Below are positions 32,863 to 43,835 of a DNA stretch of 64,000 bases, one piece after another. How positions within the stretch are numbered: position 1 is the first letter of the stretch; every line of letters begins with the position of its first letter. A program made the translations under genes and the position numbers. Origin of the DNA: Zeus faber (taxonomy: Eukaryota; Chordata; Actinopteri; Zeiformes; Zeidae). The notes beneath the pieces are model-generated. The model saw nothing but the letters and a program-made list of their open reading frames with translations, was not told where the DNA came from and ran no database searches. Location: the NCBI GenBank assembly GCA_960531495.1, contig OY482852.1:11643396-11707395 (forward strand), in the 5' to 3' direction.

Positions 32863-33520
32863 CCAAACAATAGACCATAATAATCAATTTATTAAAATAA
32901 AAATTGGAAATAAATTGCAATATGCAATGAACCAAAGAATTAACAACAAACTATAAAAATAAACAGGAAAATGTTGACAATATATAACAAACCCGAAAGT
33001 TAACAATGAATAATAAACCTCTGTATCAATATTCACATAGAATATTGTGTATGTTTGCATAAATAAAATCTGTACAAAACAAAATGGTTATAACAATATA
33101 ATAATATATTCAATATATGTGGTACTGAAAAAAATACATATTTTTATAGTGGTTAGCATATAGAGTTATCCTGCCTCCCTGTGAATCCTTTGTCTAGGGT
33201 AACCACAGGAGAGACAAAAATCTTTGAAATGATTATTGGGACGTTATTTAAATAGTTTACTTTAGCCAAAAGTACCTTCCCCTGGATGTTTTTTTTCTTT
33301 TTTTCGAAGGAAGATGTTTGTTTGTGTGTTGTTTTTTTTTAACACAACATACAGTATTTCATGTTGGTGCTCTTTCTCTTCTGCTGAATGTTGGGGAAAA
33401 GCCCGATATAGATTCCCAGAGGAGTCTATTGTTTTGCAGCACATAGACGGCGGTTTCACTTCTGCTTCCCTCAGGTTGCTTTCTCTTTACAGCAGGTTAT
33501 TGATCTGCATCTTTCTAGCA

Positions 33521-33548
33521 CACACAGACACACACACACACGTGCGCG

Positions 33549-33588
<40 letters not shown>
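33521..33588. repeat. (CA)n microsatellite with CGCG units
   Basis: CA tract interrupted by GTGCGCGCACACGCGCG. Confidence 0.9.
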
Positions 33589-33589
<1 letters not shown>

Positions 33590-34072
33590 CGGGTAGGGTA
33601 AATTTGAGATTAGTTATCTTGTAGATAAGGCGTGTGTGTACACGGCAGAGTTTAAGCGCGACGACAACAACGTGGCGCTACGAAGAAGAGAAGAGACACC
33701 CCCCCCAAGACATCTTATTATCTGGCATCTATTATCTGCAATCTCATGCGCCCCCTCACACCGTCTATTATTCTCCCATTACCAAAAGATCTGCTTTTGA
33801 TTTTTAGGCTATTTCCTGCCACAGAGTACAGTGGGCTGTGCAGATGTTGAAATGAGATACAGTATCCTCGCACAGCCTTGGGGAGAAATTAAGATGTAAC
33901 AGCACGAAGAAAAAAAACTGTGAAACAAGTAGCCGAACATTTATCATCCTCACTCACGTTTAATTTCGTACGCCGAGGCAGCCGTGTTTTTCCCGTAACA
34001 GGATTATGTGTGTCCAGCCATGAGAGAACGCCTCAATGGGAGCATAAATACAGCATAAAACTCATTCAAGAG

Positions 34073-34074
<2 letters not shown>

Positions 34075-34112
<38 letters not shown>
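34075..34112. repeat. (TA)19 microsatellite
   Basis: Pure TA tract followed by GATA and TATC-like units. Confidence 0.95.
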
Positions 34113-34115
<3 letters not shown>

Positions 34116-35018
34116 TAGATATATAATCTATATCTATGTATACATATATACACACACATGCATACACCCAAGCTGAGGAATTACCTCTAAAATGTAATTT
34201 ATTTGTGGATTTAGTGTGTTTTAGTATCATATTGAATGCATTGATCAAAATATTAAAGAGCAATAAAACGTGGTAAAGTTGTGTTTGTACGCCTCCTATG
34301 CGACAAAGTATATTTATACTGAATTAATCTTTGTTTTCTGCCCCGACAAATTTAAGCCTTGAAAATACCAAATCAAAGCTAAAGTTCCCGAGCTTGAGCT
34401 TTGAAATGTGGACACAATAAATCCAAAGGTTGCATTTGACCTGTGTAAACTACCAAGGCTGCCAAACAGGTTTTTAGAGTACAGCAAATCATTTGAAATT
34501 TAAATCAAGGTCATGAAATGACAAATATAATCCACCCACAAGAGGCTTTTTTTAAAGTTTTTTTTTCACCAAGTTATTACAAACGGCTTCTTTCATTTAA
34601 ATTGATATCTTCAATACATTGACTCCTCTTCTGCACCGCCATGACAGAACGGTCTGATGAACGCTGGAGAACGTACAACTCTGCTTTAATGTCTCAACGA
34701 TCTTGATGCACGGGCATGCTGCTTACCCAAAAACAGCACTATCAGCAGAAAAGTTGCAGTGTTTTGTTTAAACCTCTATTCAACAAAGAAATTCAATTCA
34801 AAATAATAACCTTTGTCTTCCCTCCCATGATACAAACACATCACATTGCATTGTGAAATGTACTATTTCGCGGCCTTCATGGAATCACTGTCCTTATCTT
34901 TTGCGTCTCAAGGAAATACCTTTCTACAAAAAGACATGCTTGATAGATATGTAAATATCTATTTTCACATCAACTCACCAAATTCTATTCGCATAATTTT
35001 TTTAAAGTGTACATTTTT

Positions 35019-35550
35019 ACACTGATCAGCCACAACAAGGTGAAGTGAACAACATTGTCACCTCGGACATGCATCGGGTTGGCCCTGATTCTTCCTGGGA
35101 TATATGAGGCAGCGAGTGAACACTCAGTTTTTGAAGTTGATGTGTTGGAAGCAGGAAAAATGGTCAAGCGTAAGGACCTGAGCCACTTTGACAAGGAGCA
35201 CGTTGTGATGCTTGACGACTGGGTCAGAGCATCTCCAAAGCGACAGGTCTTGTGGGGGGGTTCCTGGTATGCAGTGGTTAGTACCTACCAACAGTGGTCC
35301 AAGGAAGGACAACCGGTGACAGGGTCAGGGGGGGCCCAGGGCTCATTGATGCTCATTGATTGGTGGGAAAAGAAAAAAAAATGTGATAGAAAGGAGTCAG
35401 AAAAACTTCTCTGCTGGGAAACCTTGGGTTACTTACTTTGACACCTACCACCTACAGCATCTAAACATTGTTAGGTGGGTTAGAGTTGTTATGGTGGCAC
35501 GAAGGGAACCTACACAATATTAGGCAGGTGGTGTTAATATTTTGGCTGTA
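35019..35550 (+). mobile_element. Internally deleted Tc1-like transposon relic
   Basis: The left end TACACTGATCAGCCACAAC is the terminal inverted repeat of an abundant fish Tc1-like family. The right end, ACACAATATTAGGCAGGTGG then TTTTGGCTG, is the matching right terminus, truncated. Between them lie a transposase start (VKRKDLSHFDKEHVVMLDDW, then YAVVSTYQQWSKEGQPV) and a fragment from far downstream (CTGCTGGGAAACCTTGGGT). Most of the catalytic region is deleted, so it cannot encode an active transposase. Confidence 0.75.
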
Positions 35551-36581
35551 TGTACTGGTTTGGTGTCTTGTTATCTAAAAATACATGTATATACTGTATG
35601 TTTCTGCGCCTGTGGTTGGTTTCTGCGTGTGTGTGTGTGTGGGCAAAGTTGTCCCACCACAACAAGGTTATCTGCCCACAGAACCTCTCCTCCACCTCGA
35701 GTGCACACGTTGGCCTGGAATAAACCTGGAGCTTAGAGGGAAGAGATTACCAATGGGGAATCCACGCCACACCGCCAGCGCCCGACCCGGCTCAAATATT
35801 AATCGAATGTTCTTACCGTACAAATTTTCACGGTAGGCAGCTAGAGCGTGCCGTAGCCGTCGCTGTTATGAGGTTTTGTTCAAATGGGTCACTGCTTCCA
35901 CGCTTGTGAATTGTATTGACATTCTAATGTTTTTGACCACAATTAGCACTTTTTCATCAACGCTCTCCCAGCAGCACTCCCGTAAAGTTGTTTCTCAAAC
36001 AACGCATAATGTCATCGCCCATAATTTCCCTTGTAATTATTGTAATTTTCCCAGAGTTGACGGCAGATGGGCCATAACGCCGTCGGTCTCAAAGGGAACG
36101 TCTAGTAATCCTATTTCCTATGACGGAAAAGTTTTAATGTTATCATCATGATGCCACCAGGGGCGGAAATTACGGGGGTGGTGGCAGCGCGGTCCCCCCC
36201 TTTAAAAAAACATAATTATGTCATAAATAATGTAATGGTATGCATTGAAAGCACTCCACCAATTTGTGCCGCTTCTGCGGATTCCCCCCGTTTCTCCAAA
36301 CAAAACCAAAAAAAACCCCCAGTGTTTTTATTTGAGATCATGTATTTATGTTCCTCAGAAACTGAAAGAAAAAAAACGCACCCTGCGATCCGTGCCACGT
36401 TACGCATGGAAGCTTAAGGGCAGCCTCCCCCCCAACTTCTGAGAGCAAAGTTACGCCCTTGAATGCCACCTAAAAATAAAAGACCTGTTGTTAAATGTCC
36501 TTGTCAACTGTTCCAATGACCTTGAGTAAAATTAAAAAAAAATGATAGATAAAAAAAAAAAATGATAGTGGGTGTTTTAAT

Positions 36582-36627
36582 TAAAAGAAAAGAAAAGAAA
36601 AGAAAAGAAAAGAAAAGAAAAGAAAAG
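36582..36627. repeat. (AAAAG)n microsatellite
   Basis: About nine AAAAG units, with a shorter homologous tract at about 49138-49165. Confidence 0.95.
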
Positions 36628-36663
36628 TAAAGAATATAATAGAAGCATCCAACAGAGAACGTT

Positions 36664-36893
36664 TAACATTGGGCAGCAGTGGGCAGCATTCGTGGATGCG
36701 CTCGGGGACCTGGTGACGAGTGTCCATCACTGGTCAGACGATGATGGGTGCATGTTTTTGGTGGGGGTCCTTACTGACATGAGGTGGAGGAAACCCTGCG
36801 TGAGCATGCAAACTCCACACAGAAAGGCTCCAATTTGGGAGATAACCCGCCCGGAGCACGGTGCCAACAGCGCCCCAGGCCATTGCCGGCCCT
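36664..36893 (-). mobile_element. SINE copy, reverse orientation
   Basis: Minus-strand reading gives GGGCGGGTTATCTCCC, CCTTTCTGTGTGGAGTTTGC, then CCCCCACCAAAAACATGCA, the same order as the full copy at 50480-50894. Its 3' tail is missing. Confidence 0.65.
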
Positions 36894-37567
36894 GACTAAA
36901 TAATTTGGCCAATTCAACCTTGGAGTGGATAATATACACAGTGGGTCTAAATTAAGTCGGGTTCTGCATCACCAGCCGCACAGAGGTTGTGATATGAAAT
37001 ACACTTAAGAAATGACAGCCTTTTCACAGAATGTCTGGATTCATATCAAATAAAGACATGACACATACGTTGCTTCTTACATCATTCTCATACCTTTATT
37101 ATTATGTGGTTTGACATTGTTTTTTCTAAGTTGAGCACACGCTCCGTTTGTCAATTTAGCTGTTTTTCCTTTACTGTCACTTGCTTCCTAGTTCCCCTGG
37201 AAGGGTGAGCCGATGAAAAGGGGCGAGGCTAAATTGATAGAAAAGCGGGGGGTGGGGTTGTTCTGTCTGTATGTTGTAAAAATATATTTTTTATTTGAAT
37301 ATTATGATTTAAGTATAATCTTTATCGAAATGTAAAGTTCTAAATGTTCCCCATGTTTGTCCCTCGGGGAGTGACTTAGCTATGTCTCTTTTGGTTTGAG
37401 TACTTGTGTAAGTTTAGTTTAATTCTGTTCTGATCTGTTGGTTCGACTCTGGCTTTTGTTTTAGAGAATTTAGAATAGTTCTTCAACATACATTTTGTTT
37501 GTGTTCTCATCTTATATGTTATAAAACATATTTTCGATATTTCACCCGACCCTCGTGTCTCGGGCCG

Positions 37568-40500
37568 TTACAGGTTTAGGGAGTGACAGCCCTCCTGCTT
37601 GGTTTCCACCAACACCTTTCCCACGATGCTGAACTCCAGCGCCCTCCAGTTCAGCACGGTCCCCGGAGTGAAGTTGAGGTCGTTGGCGTAGCGCTGGATC
37701 TCGCAGGGCGACAGCACGTGGTCCCACATGTGGACCTCGGACATCATGCCCACGAAGGACTGCTTGGTGACAAATCCGCCGCCGTGGGAATCCTGCTCCT
37801 GGAACGGACCGAGATTTAAAAAAAAATGATGTGGTCAGCTGTATTCGTCATGCTCTCATTGGGTTCATTCACGAACATTCATAAATTGAAATTAAAAATG
37901 AATAGACTGAATAGAGGCTGTTAGGTTGCCAGGATGGGAAAAATGCAGAGGCCACATTTCACCGGCCACCACCCAAAAAGCATGTGCGTGTGTGTGTGTG
38001 TGTGTATATAGGCATGTGTTGTTGTAGTACGGTGTGTCTTGTGACGAATAAAGATTCTTCTTCTCTTAGGTGCTTGTAGCCACGAAGCTGATGGAGGATT
38101 TGGACACAGTGGTATGGTTGGTCTGGTGATTGAGTTGCTGCTTTTTTTTTTACAATATACTGAAAATACAAATAAGTAAAACAAATGGCTTATATATAAT
38201 TCAAATCAATGTTCCATCGCTACGTATAATTTTATTTAGTAAGTAGACATGTAATACTGTATACATCACCACCTTCAGAGTGATGCAAGACCCTGATCAC
38301 CCCGTCTGCGGTTATTTTGCAATAATGACCGGCTGGAAATACATTATCCCTTAATACCTGTCCTAAGATTATTGATGTGGCTCCTCTGATGTTTGACCCA
38401 GAGCTGAGAGACCTCCTGGAACTGGCCCGTCCGTCCAGCCACAGCTGCCCCAGTCCGGTCTTGGAGTCCCAGGTGGCACAGAGCGAATGCCACGTGTTCA
38501 GCTTGTAATCCTGTCCATCAAAGTTCGCTGGAATGTTTTTGGCAGCCAGCTCGATCGCACCCGGCGCGGCCTTCTTGAAAATCAGGAAGCTGTTGGCAGC
38601 AGAGGGCGTGGACAAAGAGAACAGGCTGTGTTCTCGACTGAGATCTGTGAAGGACCTGGAAAAAGAAAACACACAAAATCAATTCTATTGCATCCTTCCT
38701 TTTACTGGATATGACACAATACCAGCTGTCAGTGTCGATAGATAGAAAAAAAAAAATTATATATATAATTGACATAGCAGCATAGGCATGGGAAGGGGGT
38801 GCTGAGGGTGTTGCAGGACAGCAGCACCCGTCATTTCTGGATGCTCCTTGAGCTTCCTGCTTGCATCTGGAGCGCTGTGTGGAGCGGAGTGCCCGGCGCT
38901 GTGTGGAGCGCCAGGCGTGTCTGACAACTTCACTGGCAGTTGCGTCACAGGGCACCTGCGCAGTCCGTTCAACATCTAAATGGAAAGGCATCGGGCTACA
39001 CTGCCTTTTTGGATAAGTGTACATTAGGAATGGAGACTACATATCATTTCTTACGTATGTGCTTGGTGGATTGAAGCGTTTCCACTACTTTTCCACTCGC
39101 TTAAAAGATGGGAGAATTTAGCGACCTTTAAACATTGCAAGGCTTTAATTTGAATAAAAGTGATGATTCTGAGTGATGGGAGACACCGGGCTTGTTAATC
39201 TTCACCAAACGAAGTGGCAGGAGATTTCTACAAGTCTTTTCACCGAGTGGAACACCAAGAAGGACTGGCTGCTCTGGCCAATGGATCCGAACAATGCCGA
39301 AGTTACAAGATTGCTGCATTTGGAAACAAAGGATTGGGACCCAGAAGTTAGATGTTTGTATCTTTGGGTGTGACTTTTTAAAATTGTGTGTGAAGAGTTG
39401 ACAAAATAGTGAGTTGTTCCCGGAATTGTCTGAGCAATTGAGAAAAACTGAAATACAGAGCCAACCCGATGCATGTCCAAGGTGATAATAAAAGATGGAC
39501 CCAAACCGGGTGCCAGTGCTGGGTTGAGCCTTGGATGGCCGGGTTCTGGTCGACCCCTGAACACCTGGACACCAGACTACTACTACTCTAACGGTCAAGT
39601 TTGCATTGTTGTGTTTATTATTGGTGCCGACACCAGCATCTTGACTTCTACTGTGGATTAATGTGCTTTGCGGCTGGATCGATAACTGTATGAATTGCGA
39701 GTTGTGGTTGGACAATGATGCAGCATAACTAAAAAATACATTTAAACACATTTAAATTTAAATTAAATAAATGTTATAATTTATATAAATATGTAAATAT
39801 ATATTTTTTTATATATGTTGGGGTTTTTTTGTTTTTAATTTGTATTTTTATTATAATTTTTTGCTGCCTAACCAGACGGACAGCTCACAGCACATTACTG
39901 CTTTTGGTTGCTGACATGGAGTGGATGTTGTTTGTAACTTGTGCAGGGATGGACAGTCCTTGTTTCTTTTTTGGCTTTAGAAGTTCACATGTAAGCGCAT
40001 ACATTGATGCTACCATGCCTGTACTGAATATTTGGCAGAACCCCTCAAAAAAATATGTTCCCATGTGCAAATCTACTATTATTATGCCGTCTAGATTAAA
40101 TGTGACCAACCTCAGAAAAACCCACTATCTCGCATATTTTTAAAATGGCCTGGAGCAGCCAAATTAGTTGAAAAACCTTTCTAGAAGGAAAATTCCATTT
40201 TTCCAGACTTGTCTTCCTTTGTGTGTTTTTTTTATTTTATTTTTTTTATCTATCAACATATTTTGAACAGCGCTGAGCAACGCCGATTAACCGTTTCCTT
40301 TACAGTGAGAGTCCAGGTGAAGATCATTCCTCCATATTACATGTGATGTGAAGTCACAATGTGAAACGTTATGATAGAGTTCAACCTTTAAATCGTACTA
40401 CTTTTACATACACACACAGACATTATGGTGGAGGGGGCATGTACCAACGTACAGTATGCTATCGAAGAGGAAATGCTGACATCACTTCCATAAACAAGAC

Positions 40501-42749
40501 GAGGCTCCTTCGGTTTCAATTGTCTATGAACATTTTCGTCTCTGTGTTGTTATGGATTACCCGAAGCGGGTGGAGGAAGATCTCAATCATATAGCAGACC
40601 TTAATCTGACCAGTCCGATAGATTGTAGTCAGTGTAAGCAGCACGTACTGGACTTCATTTTTTGCGATGATAGTCAATTCTCCGACAGGGACGTAGAGAA
40701 CGACAGCGCTGCTGAAACTGATACCGGCGTTACCCTGGACTTGGAGAACATTTCAAACAGTGGATTTCAACCTCAATTTGACGATGAAACTAAATATTTT
40801 CAAGAACCGCTGGAGGAGACTGAAGACACGCCTGTTGTTGTTATAACGGAAGAAATTGATGACATGATGAAGTCCGTTGAGGTTGGTGATGCAGATTATG
40901 GACAAGTAGTAATGCACAAGATTCTCAAGTTTACCCGCAACTGCAGCCAGGGGCGAAAAGAAAATGAAATGAGGCCCCAAACAGGCTCTCAGAGTGTAGC
41001 TGGGGTAGGGTTGGGGTTAGCATACATAATAACTCCAACCACTTTGAAGTGATTTGGCATACACACATTTATATATTGAATGACACACCAAGGCTGATAT
41101 ACAGAGACTCATATTTGATAGACTCTACATTTTGTTGTGTCCACACTTTTAAAGTACTAAATAACTCCACTTTTATAAAACATGCATATTCTAACTGTTA
41201 AATAAAACCTTTTTTAAAAACAAAAGATGTTGTGGGTCGATGACGCTGTTTACCATTCCCTCAAAACACAAGAACAATGCAGATAATGCCCCATTCAGCG
41301 GGTTGTCAAGTCTCCATTCAGCAGGCCTTGCGGCTGGGTTGGTTCTCCAACCATTTGCATTCTGGGAGCTGCCTGAATAAAGCCAAGTGTGGGGGAAAAC
41401 TTTGAAGGTGATTATCTCAGAATCACAGTTTTCCACACCCCTGTCATTAACAGTCAAAGCTTTAAATTATAATAAGAATAAATATTAATAAGAAATATTT
41501 GCTGGATTTGCCAAGTGACACCTTGTTTTGAAGCTCTGATTCTTCACTTCCAAATGTTGCGGGAAAAAAAAAAGTCAAAAGCCACCAAATGTACCTTAAG
41601 TCTGCGGTGGGTCACAAGTTTTATTTTTCCTATCACAGGATAAGAAATAGGTAGCGGGAGGATACCCTGACCACGCGTCACTGCATAATACATTTCATTT
41701 ACCTGAGACAGACGGATACAGCCTGGAAATCAGCTTTGTTTGTATTCAGCCTCACGCGAGCTGTGTCTGTCTCTTGTGGGAAGCTGAACATTTTACCCGA
41801 GAGATCTGGAAAGACAAAACGACAAGTCAACCAGAGTGAGCAAAGTCGACTAATGCTATGCAATTTTAAAGGGAAATTCCAATCATTTTACTGCTAGGAA
41901 AAACATGCTGTGCTGGCATTGTTGTGGCTCTGCTTGCCACGATATTTGATCCAACCAAGCTGCTCACACTTGGGGAAACCAGCTGATATAATTTTCATTC
42001 AAAACTCCAGCTGATAAAGAAATAATTTCTCTCCAAAAGCACGGTGTGAAATATATTTTGATCCTGCAACAATCAAACCTACAATGGATAAAATAACGGA
42101 TATGTCAATTATAACCATTATAACCTCGTTCTTGTGTAAGATGAGGTTTAAAATAATTGCCTCGGGATACTTTTTAAAAAAACCTGATGAAATACATTTT
42201 GTTTCTTTTTGCATTTTGTTTTGTTATAACTTAAAAAGACTGAGTAATAACAGATTTCCATTTTCAAAATGGAGAATTTCCTTTTTTTATTTTTTAAAAG
42301 TTTGCCCCATTAGACTGCATTAAAGTACAGTGGTCGCAGCAAGCGACACTTGTCAATAGTCAAGTGTTATAAATAGAGTTATAAATGGTGGGACGGTCTG
42401 TTTAATATTTGCTATATATTTATTTAAATAATATAATATTTATTTTATTATTTTCAAATAATTTACAGTAATTCACATTAAATCTAATTGATAGAACATT
42501 AAATTATAAAAAATACTGTAAGCATTGTACCTATAGAATAAAACAATTCACATTATGTTGCTTTTGAATTTAAAGTAAGAAAAAAAGAATAATTGTTTGT
42601 ATTTTATTTTAGAAAATTGACATATTTGAGTTATTTTCACAAGTCCTGTAGGTGAAATTATTTTGTCAGTTCAATAAAAAGCAACACAGCTTACCTTGAG
42701 GCACAGCAGCACATCCTGACAGCAGCAGCAGCAGAAGTGTGAACCTCAT
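37568..42749 (-). CDS. crp: Short pentraxin A (CRP/SAP-like), four coding exons
   Basis: Secreted pattern-recognition protein of the C-reactive protein/serum amyloid P family, which forms ring oligomers that bind ligands through calcium. Exons in order: 42749-42695, 41805-41703, 38655-38358 and 37798-37568, with introns in phases 1, 2 and 0, all GT-AG. The product is 228 residues (human CRP 224). A signal peptide (MRFTLLLLLLSGCAAVPQ) is at 1-18. The two core cysteines are C51 and C112 (HSLCATWDS). LWLDGR, LGQ/EQDSHGGGF and NVH-like MWDHVLSP motifs follow, with VLNWRALEF near the end. Oddities: where the calcium-ligand acid is expected (human CRP E147), this copy has Val (GGGFVTKQ) while B and C have Asp. 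Intron 2 is about 3 kb, expanded by repeats and by an unrelated plus-strand open frame. It might be labelled jeltraxin-like or mucosal-pentraxin-like in fish databases. Confidence 0.92.
37927..38065 (+). mobile_element. 5'-truncated SINE in pentraxin A intron 3, with target-site duplication
   Basis: The insert carries the SINE 3' half: GCCACATTTCACCGGCCACC, a GT-rich stretch and ATAAAGATTCTTCTTCT. It is flanked by TTAGGT at 37921-37926 and 38066-38071. The corresponding place in gene B (52261-52266) has a single TTAGGT and no insert. Confidence 0.85.
38757..39735. repeat. Unclassified repeat block in pentraxin A intron 2
   Basis: Shares two modules with gene C (57838-58200) and gene B (about 53300-54015): a GC-rich part with GGCATCGGGCTACACTGCC-like sequence, and an end with TGAGTGGTTGGACAAT-like sequence followed by GCATAACT. 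The A and B copies share a further middle module beginning CCAACCCGATGCATGTCC. The open frames over it are probably not genes. Confidence 0.55.
40552..41052 (+). CDS. Unrecognised 166-codon open frame nested in pentraxin A intron 2
   Basis: I do not recognise this protein. It begins MDYPKRVEEDLNHIADLNL, has a Cys-X2-Cys pair near residues 24-27 (CSQC), and is strongly acidic through about residue 125 (many Asp/Glu, for example EEIDDMM). After NCSQG (about residue 135) its composition changes, so the genuine coding part may end there at a splice donor or be truncated. It lies on the strand opposite the pentraxin, inside a roughly 1.5-kb segment (about 40095-41625) that has no counterpart in gene C's intron. 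That context suggests a mobile-element or retrocopied origin. It may also be a chance frame. Confidence 0.25.
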   Translation: MDYPKRVEEDLNHIADLNLTSPIDCSQCKQHVLDFIFCDDSQFSDRDVENDSAAETDTGVTLDLENISNSGFQPQFDDETKYFQEPLEETEDTPVVVITEEIDDMMKSVEVGDADYGQVVMHKILKFTRNCSQGRKENEMRPQTGSQSVAGVGLGLAYIITPTTLK

Positions 42750-42898
42750 TTTCTGCAAATAAAATAGACAATAATATTAAATGTCCCTTAAATGCTTGAA
42801 GTATCAGATAAAAGTAATAACTGGAGAGATTAAAAAAGGCAATTAGCAGAGAAATAAATATGCTATAAGTCCCTTTGTTTTAATTTATTTTCTATCTT

Positions 42899-42984
42899 AC
42901 CTTGTACTTGGTCTTGAATGTCCCTACGTTGTGATTCCTAATTCCTCCTTCTGTGGCTTTTTGGCGGTTTCAGCTTATTTTATA
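42899..42984 (-). promoter_or_regulatory. Pentraxin A core promoter: TATA box and leader exon
   Basis: A TATAAAATA box lies at 42984-42976 on the minus strand. About 75 bp downstream a non-coding leader exon ends at 42901 with a good donor (CAAG/GTAAGA). The matching acceptor (TTTGCAG) ends at 42753, three bases before the ATG. The same arrangement is found upstream of B, and in modified form upstream of C. Confidence 0.7.
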
Positions 42985-43627
42985 CCTTTGAAAGAGGGAA
43001 GTAAAGCAGCTGATTTCTCACACAAATTATCAGGTATTACCCATCTGTAGAGGATGGGTAATAGGATTAAGGATATTAATGCAGCATATTATATTCTGTA
43101 CAAATCCACTGCGTGGGACAGTGGCACTTTGTAAATGTACATTGATATCTGCAGGTACTGAGCAATGTCTCCCAAGGTGCAAAGCACTCGCACATGTTTG
43201 TCTTGGTTTATAAACCGTTTTTTATTTTTGAAAAATTATTTTTAAAAATAAAATAAAAAATGGCACAGCAGTGAAGACAACATCACAGGGGTCCTTAAAT
43301 GTCATAAAAATGCAGAAAGGAGAAATCTAGAGCAATAATTTAGCATTAACTAGTGTTGAGGTACATTTATCACAAGTATGTTCGTTACATTCTAGTAAAG
43401 TGACTCTGGTTGCTTATTGCTTCATTGCCGCTTTTGAGGAAGAAAAACAGGGGTTTGGCTGCTCTGGAAACCTGAGTCATCAGGAAGGAACCTGGGAAAG
43501 AAAACAATATTAATAACATCAATTGGAAAACGGTCAAATAACAATCAGATCTATTCAGAGAACAAAGACTGAAATGGTGTAAATGGTTAAATTGTAAATT
43601 TCAGACTGTGACCCTTTCGAAAGTTGA

Positions 43628-43628
<1 letters not shown>

Positions 43629-43687
<59 letters not shown>
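43629..43687. repeat. (GT)n microsatellite
   Basis: Pure GT tract. The homologous place near gene B (55746) has only a few GT units. Confidence 0.95.
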
Positions 43688-43689
<2 letters not shown>

Positions 43690-43785
43690 AGTCATCAATT
43701 TTTCAGAGGCGTTGTTGAATTTGCAGTGGTTGTAGATTTGTGAACTCACAAAAAATAATCAGACTTTCTGTTTCTGTTAATAATA

Positions 43786-43834
<49 letters not shown>

Positions 43835-43835
43835 C
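43786..43835. repeat. (TTA)n microsatellite
   Basis: About fourteen ATT units. The Leu-rich frame across it is an artefact. Confidence 0.95.

Larger units (their letters stand above)
32577..35018. other. steap4: Downstream of steap4: 3' untranslated region and intergenic DNA
   Basis: The steap4 stop codon ends at 32576 and the 3' untranslated region must begin here. Candidate AATAAA signals occur near 32890, 32955 and 33060, but I cannot choose between them. A fish LINE/SINE-like tail lies at 32815-32862. No exon was seen in the rest. Confidence 0.4.
35551..37567. other. 3' flank of pentraxin A, duplicated near pentraxin B
   Basis: No gene seen. Two segments, about 36390-36640 and 36940-37567, have clear homologues at 48845-49165 and 51190-51874, in front of pentraxin B's 3' end. 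They are part of the duplicated unit. The B version is interrupted by an hAT relic with its SINE. Confidence 0.6.

Noticed and set aside
38518..39024. Minus-strand 168-codon frame overlapping pentraxin A exon 3
   Set aside because: It reads exon 3 in the wrong frame and continues through intron 2 repeat sequence. A near-identical frame exists in C for the same reason.
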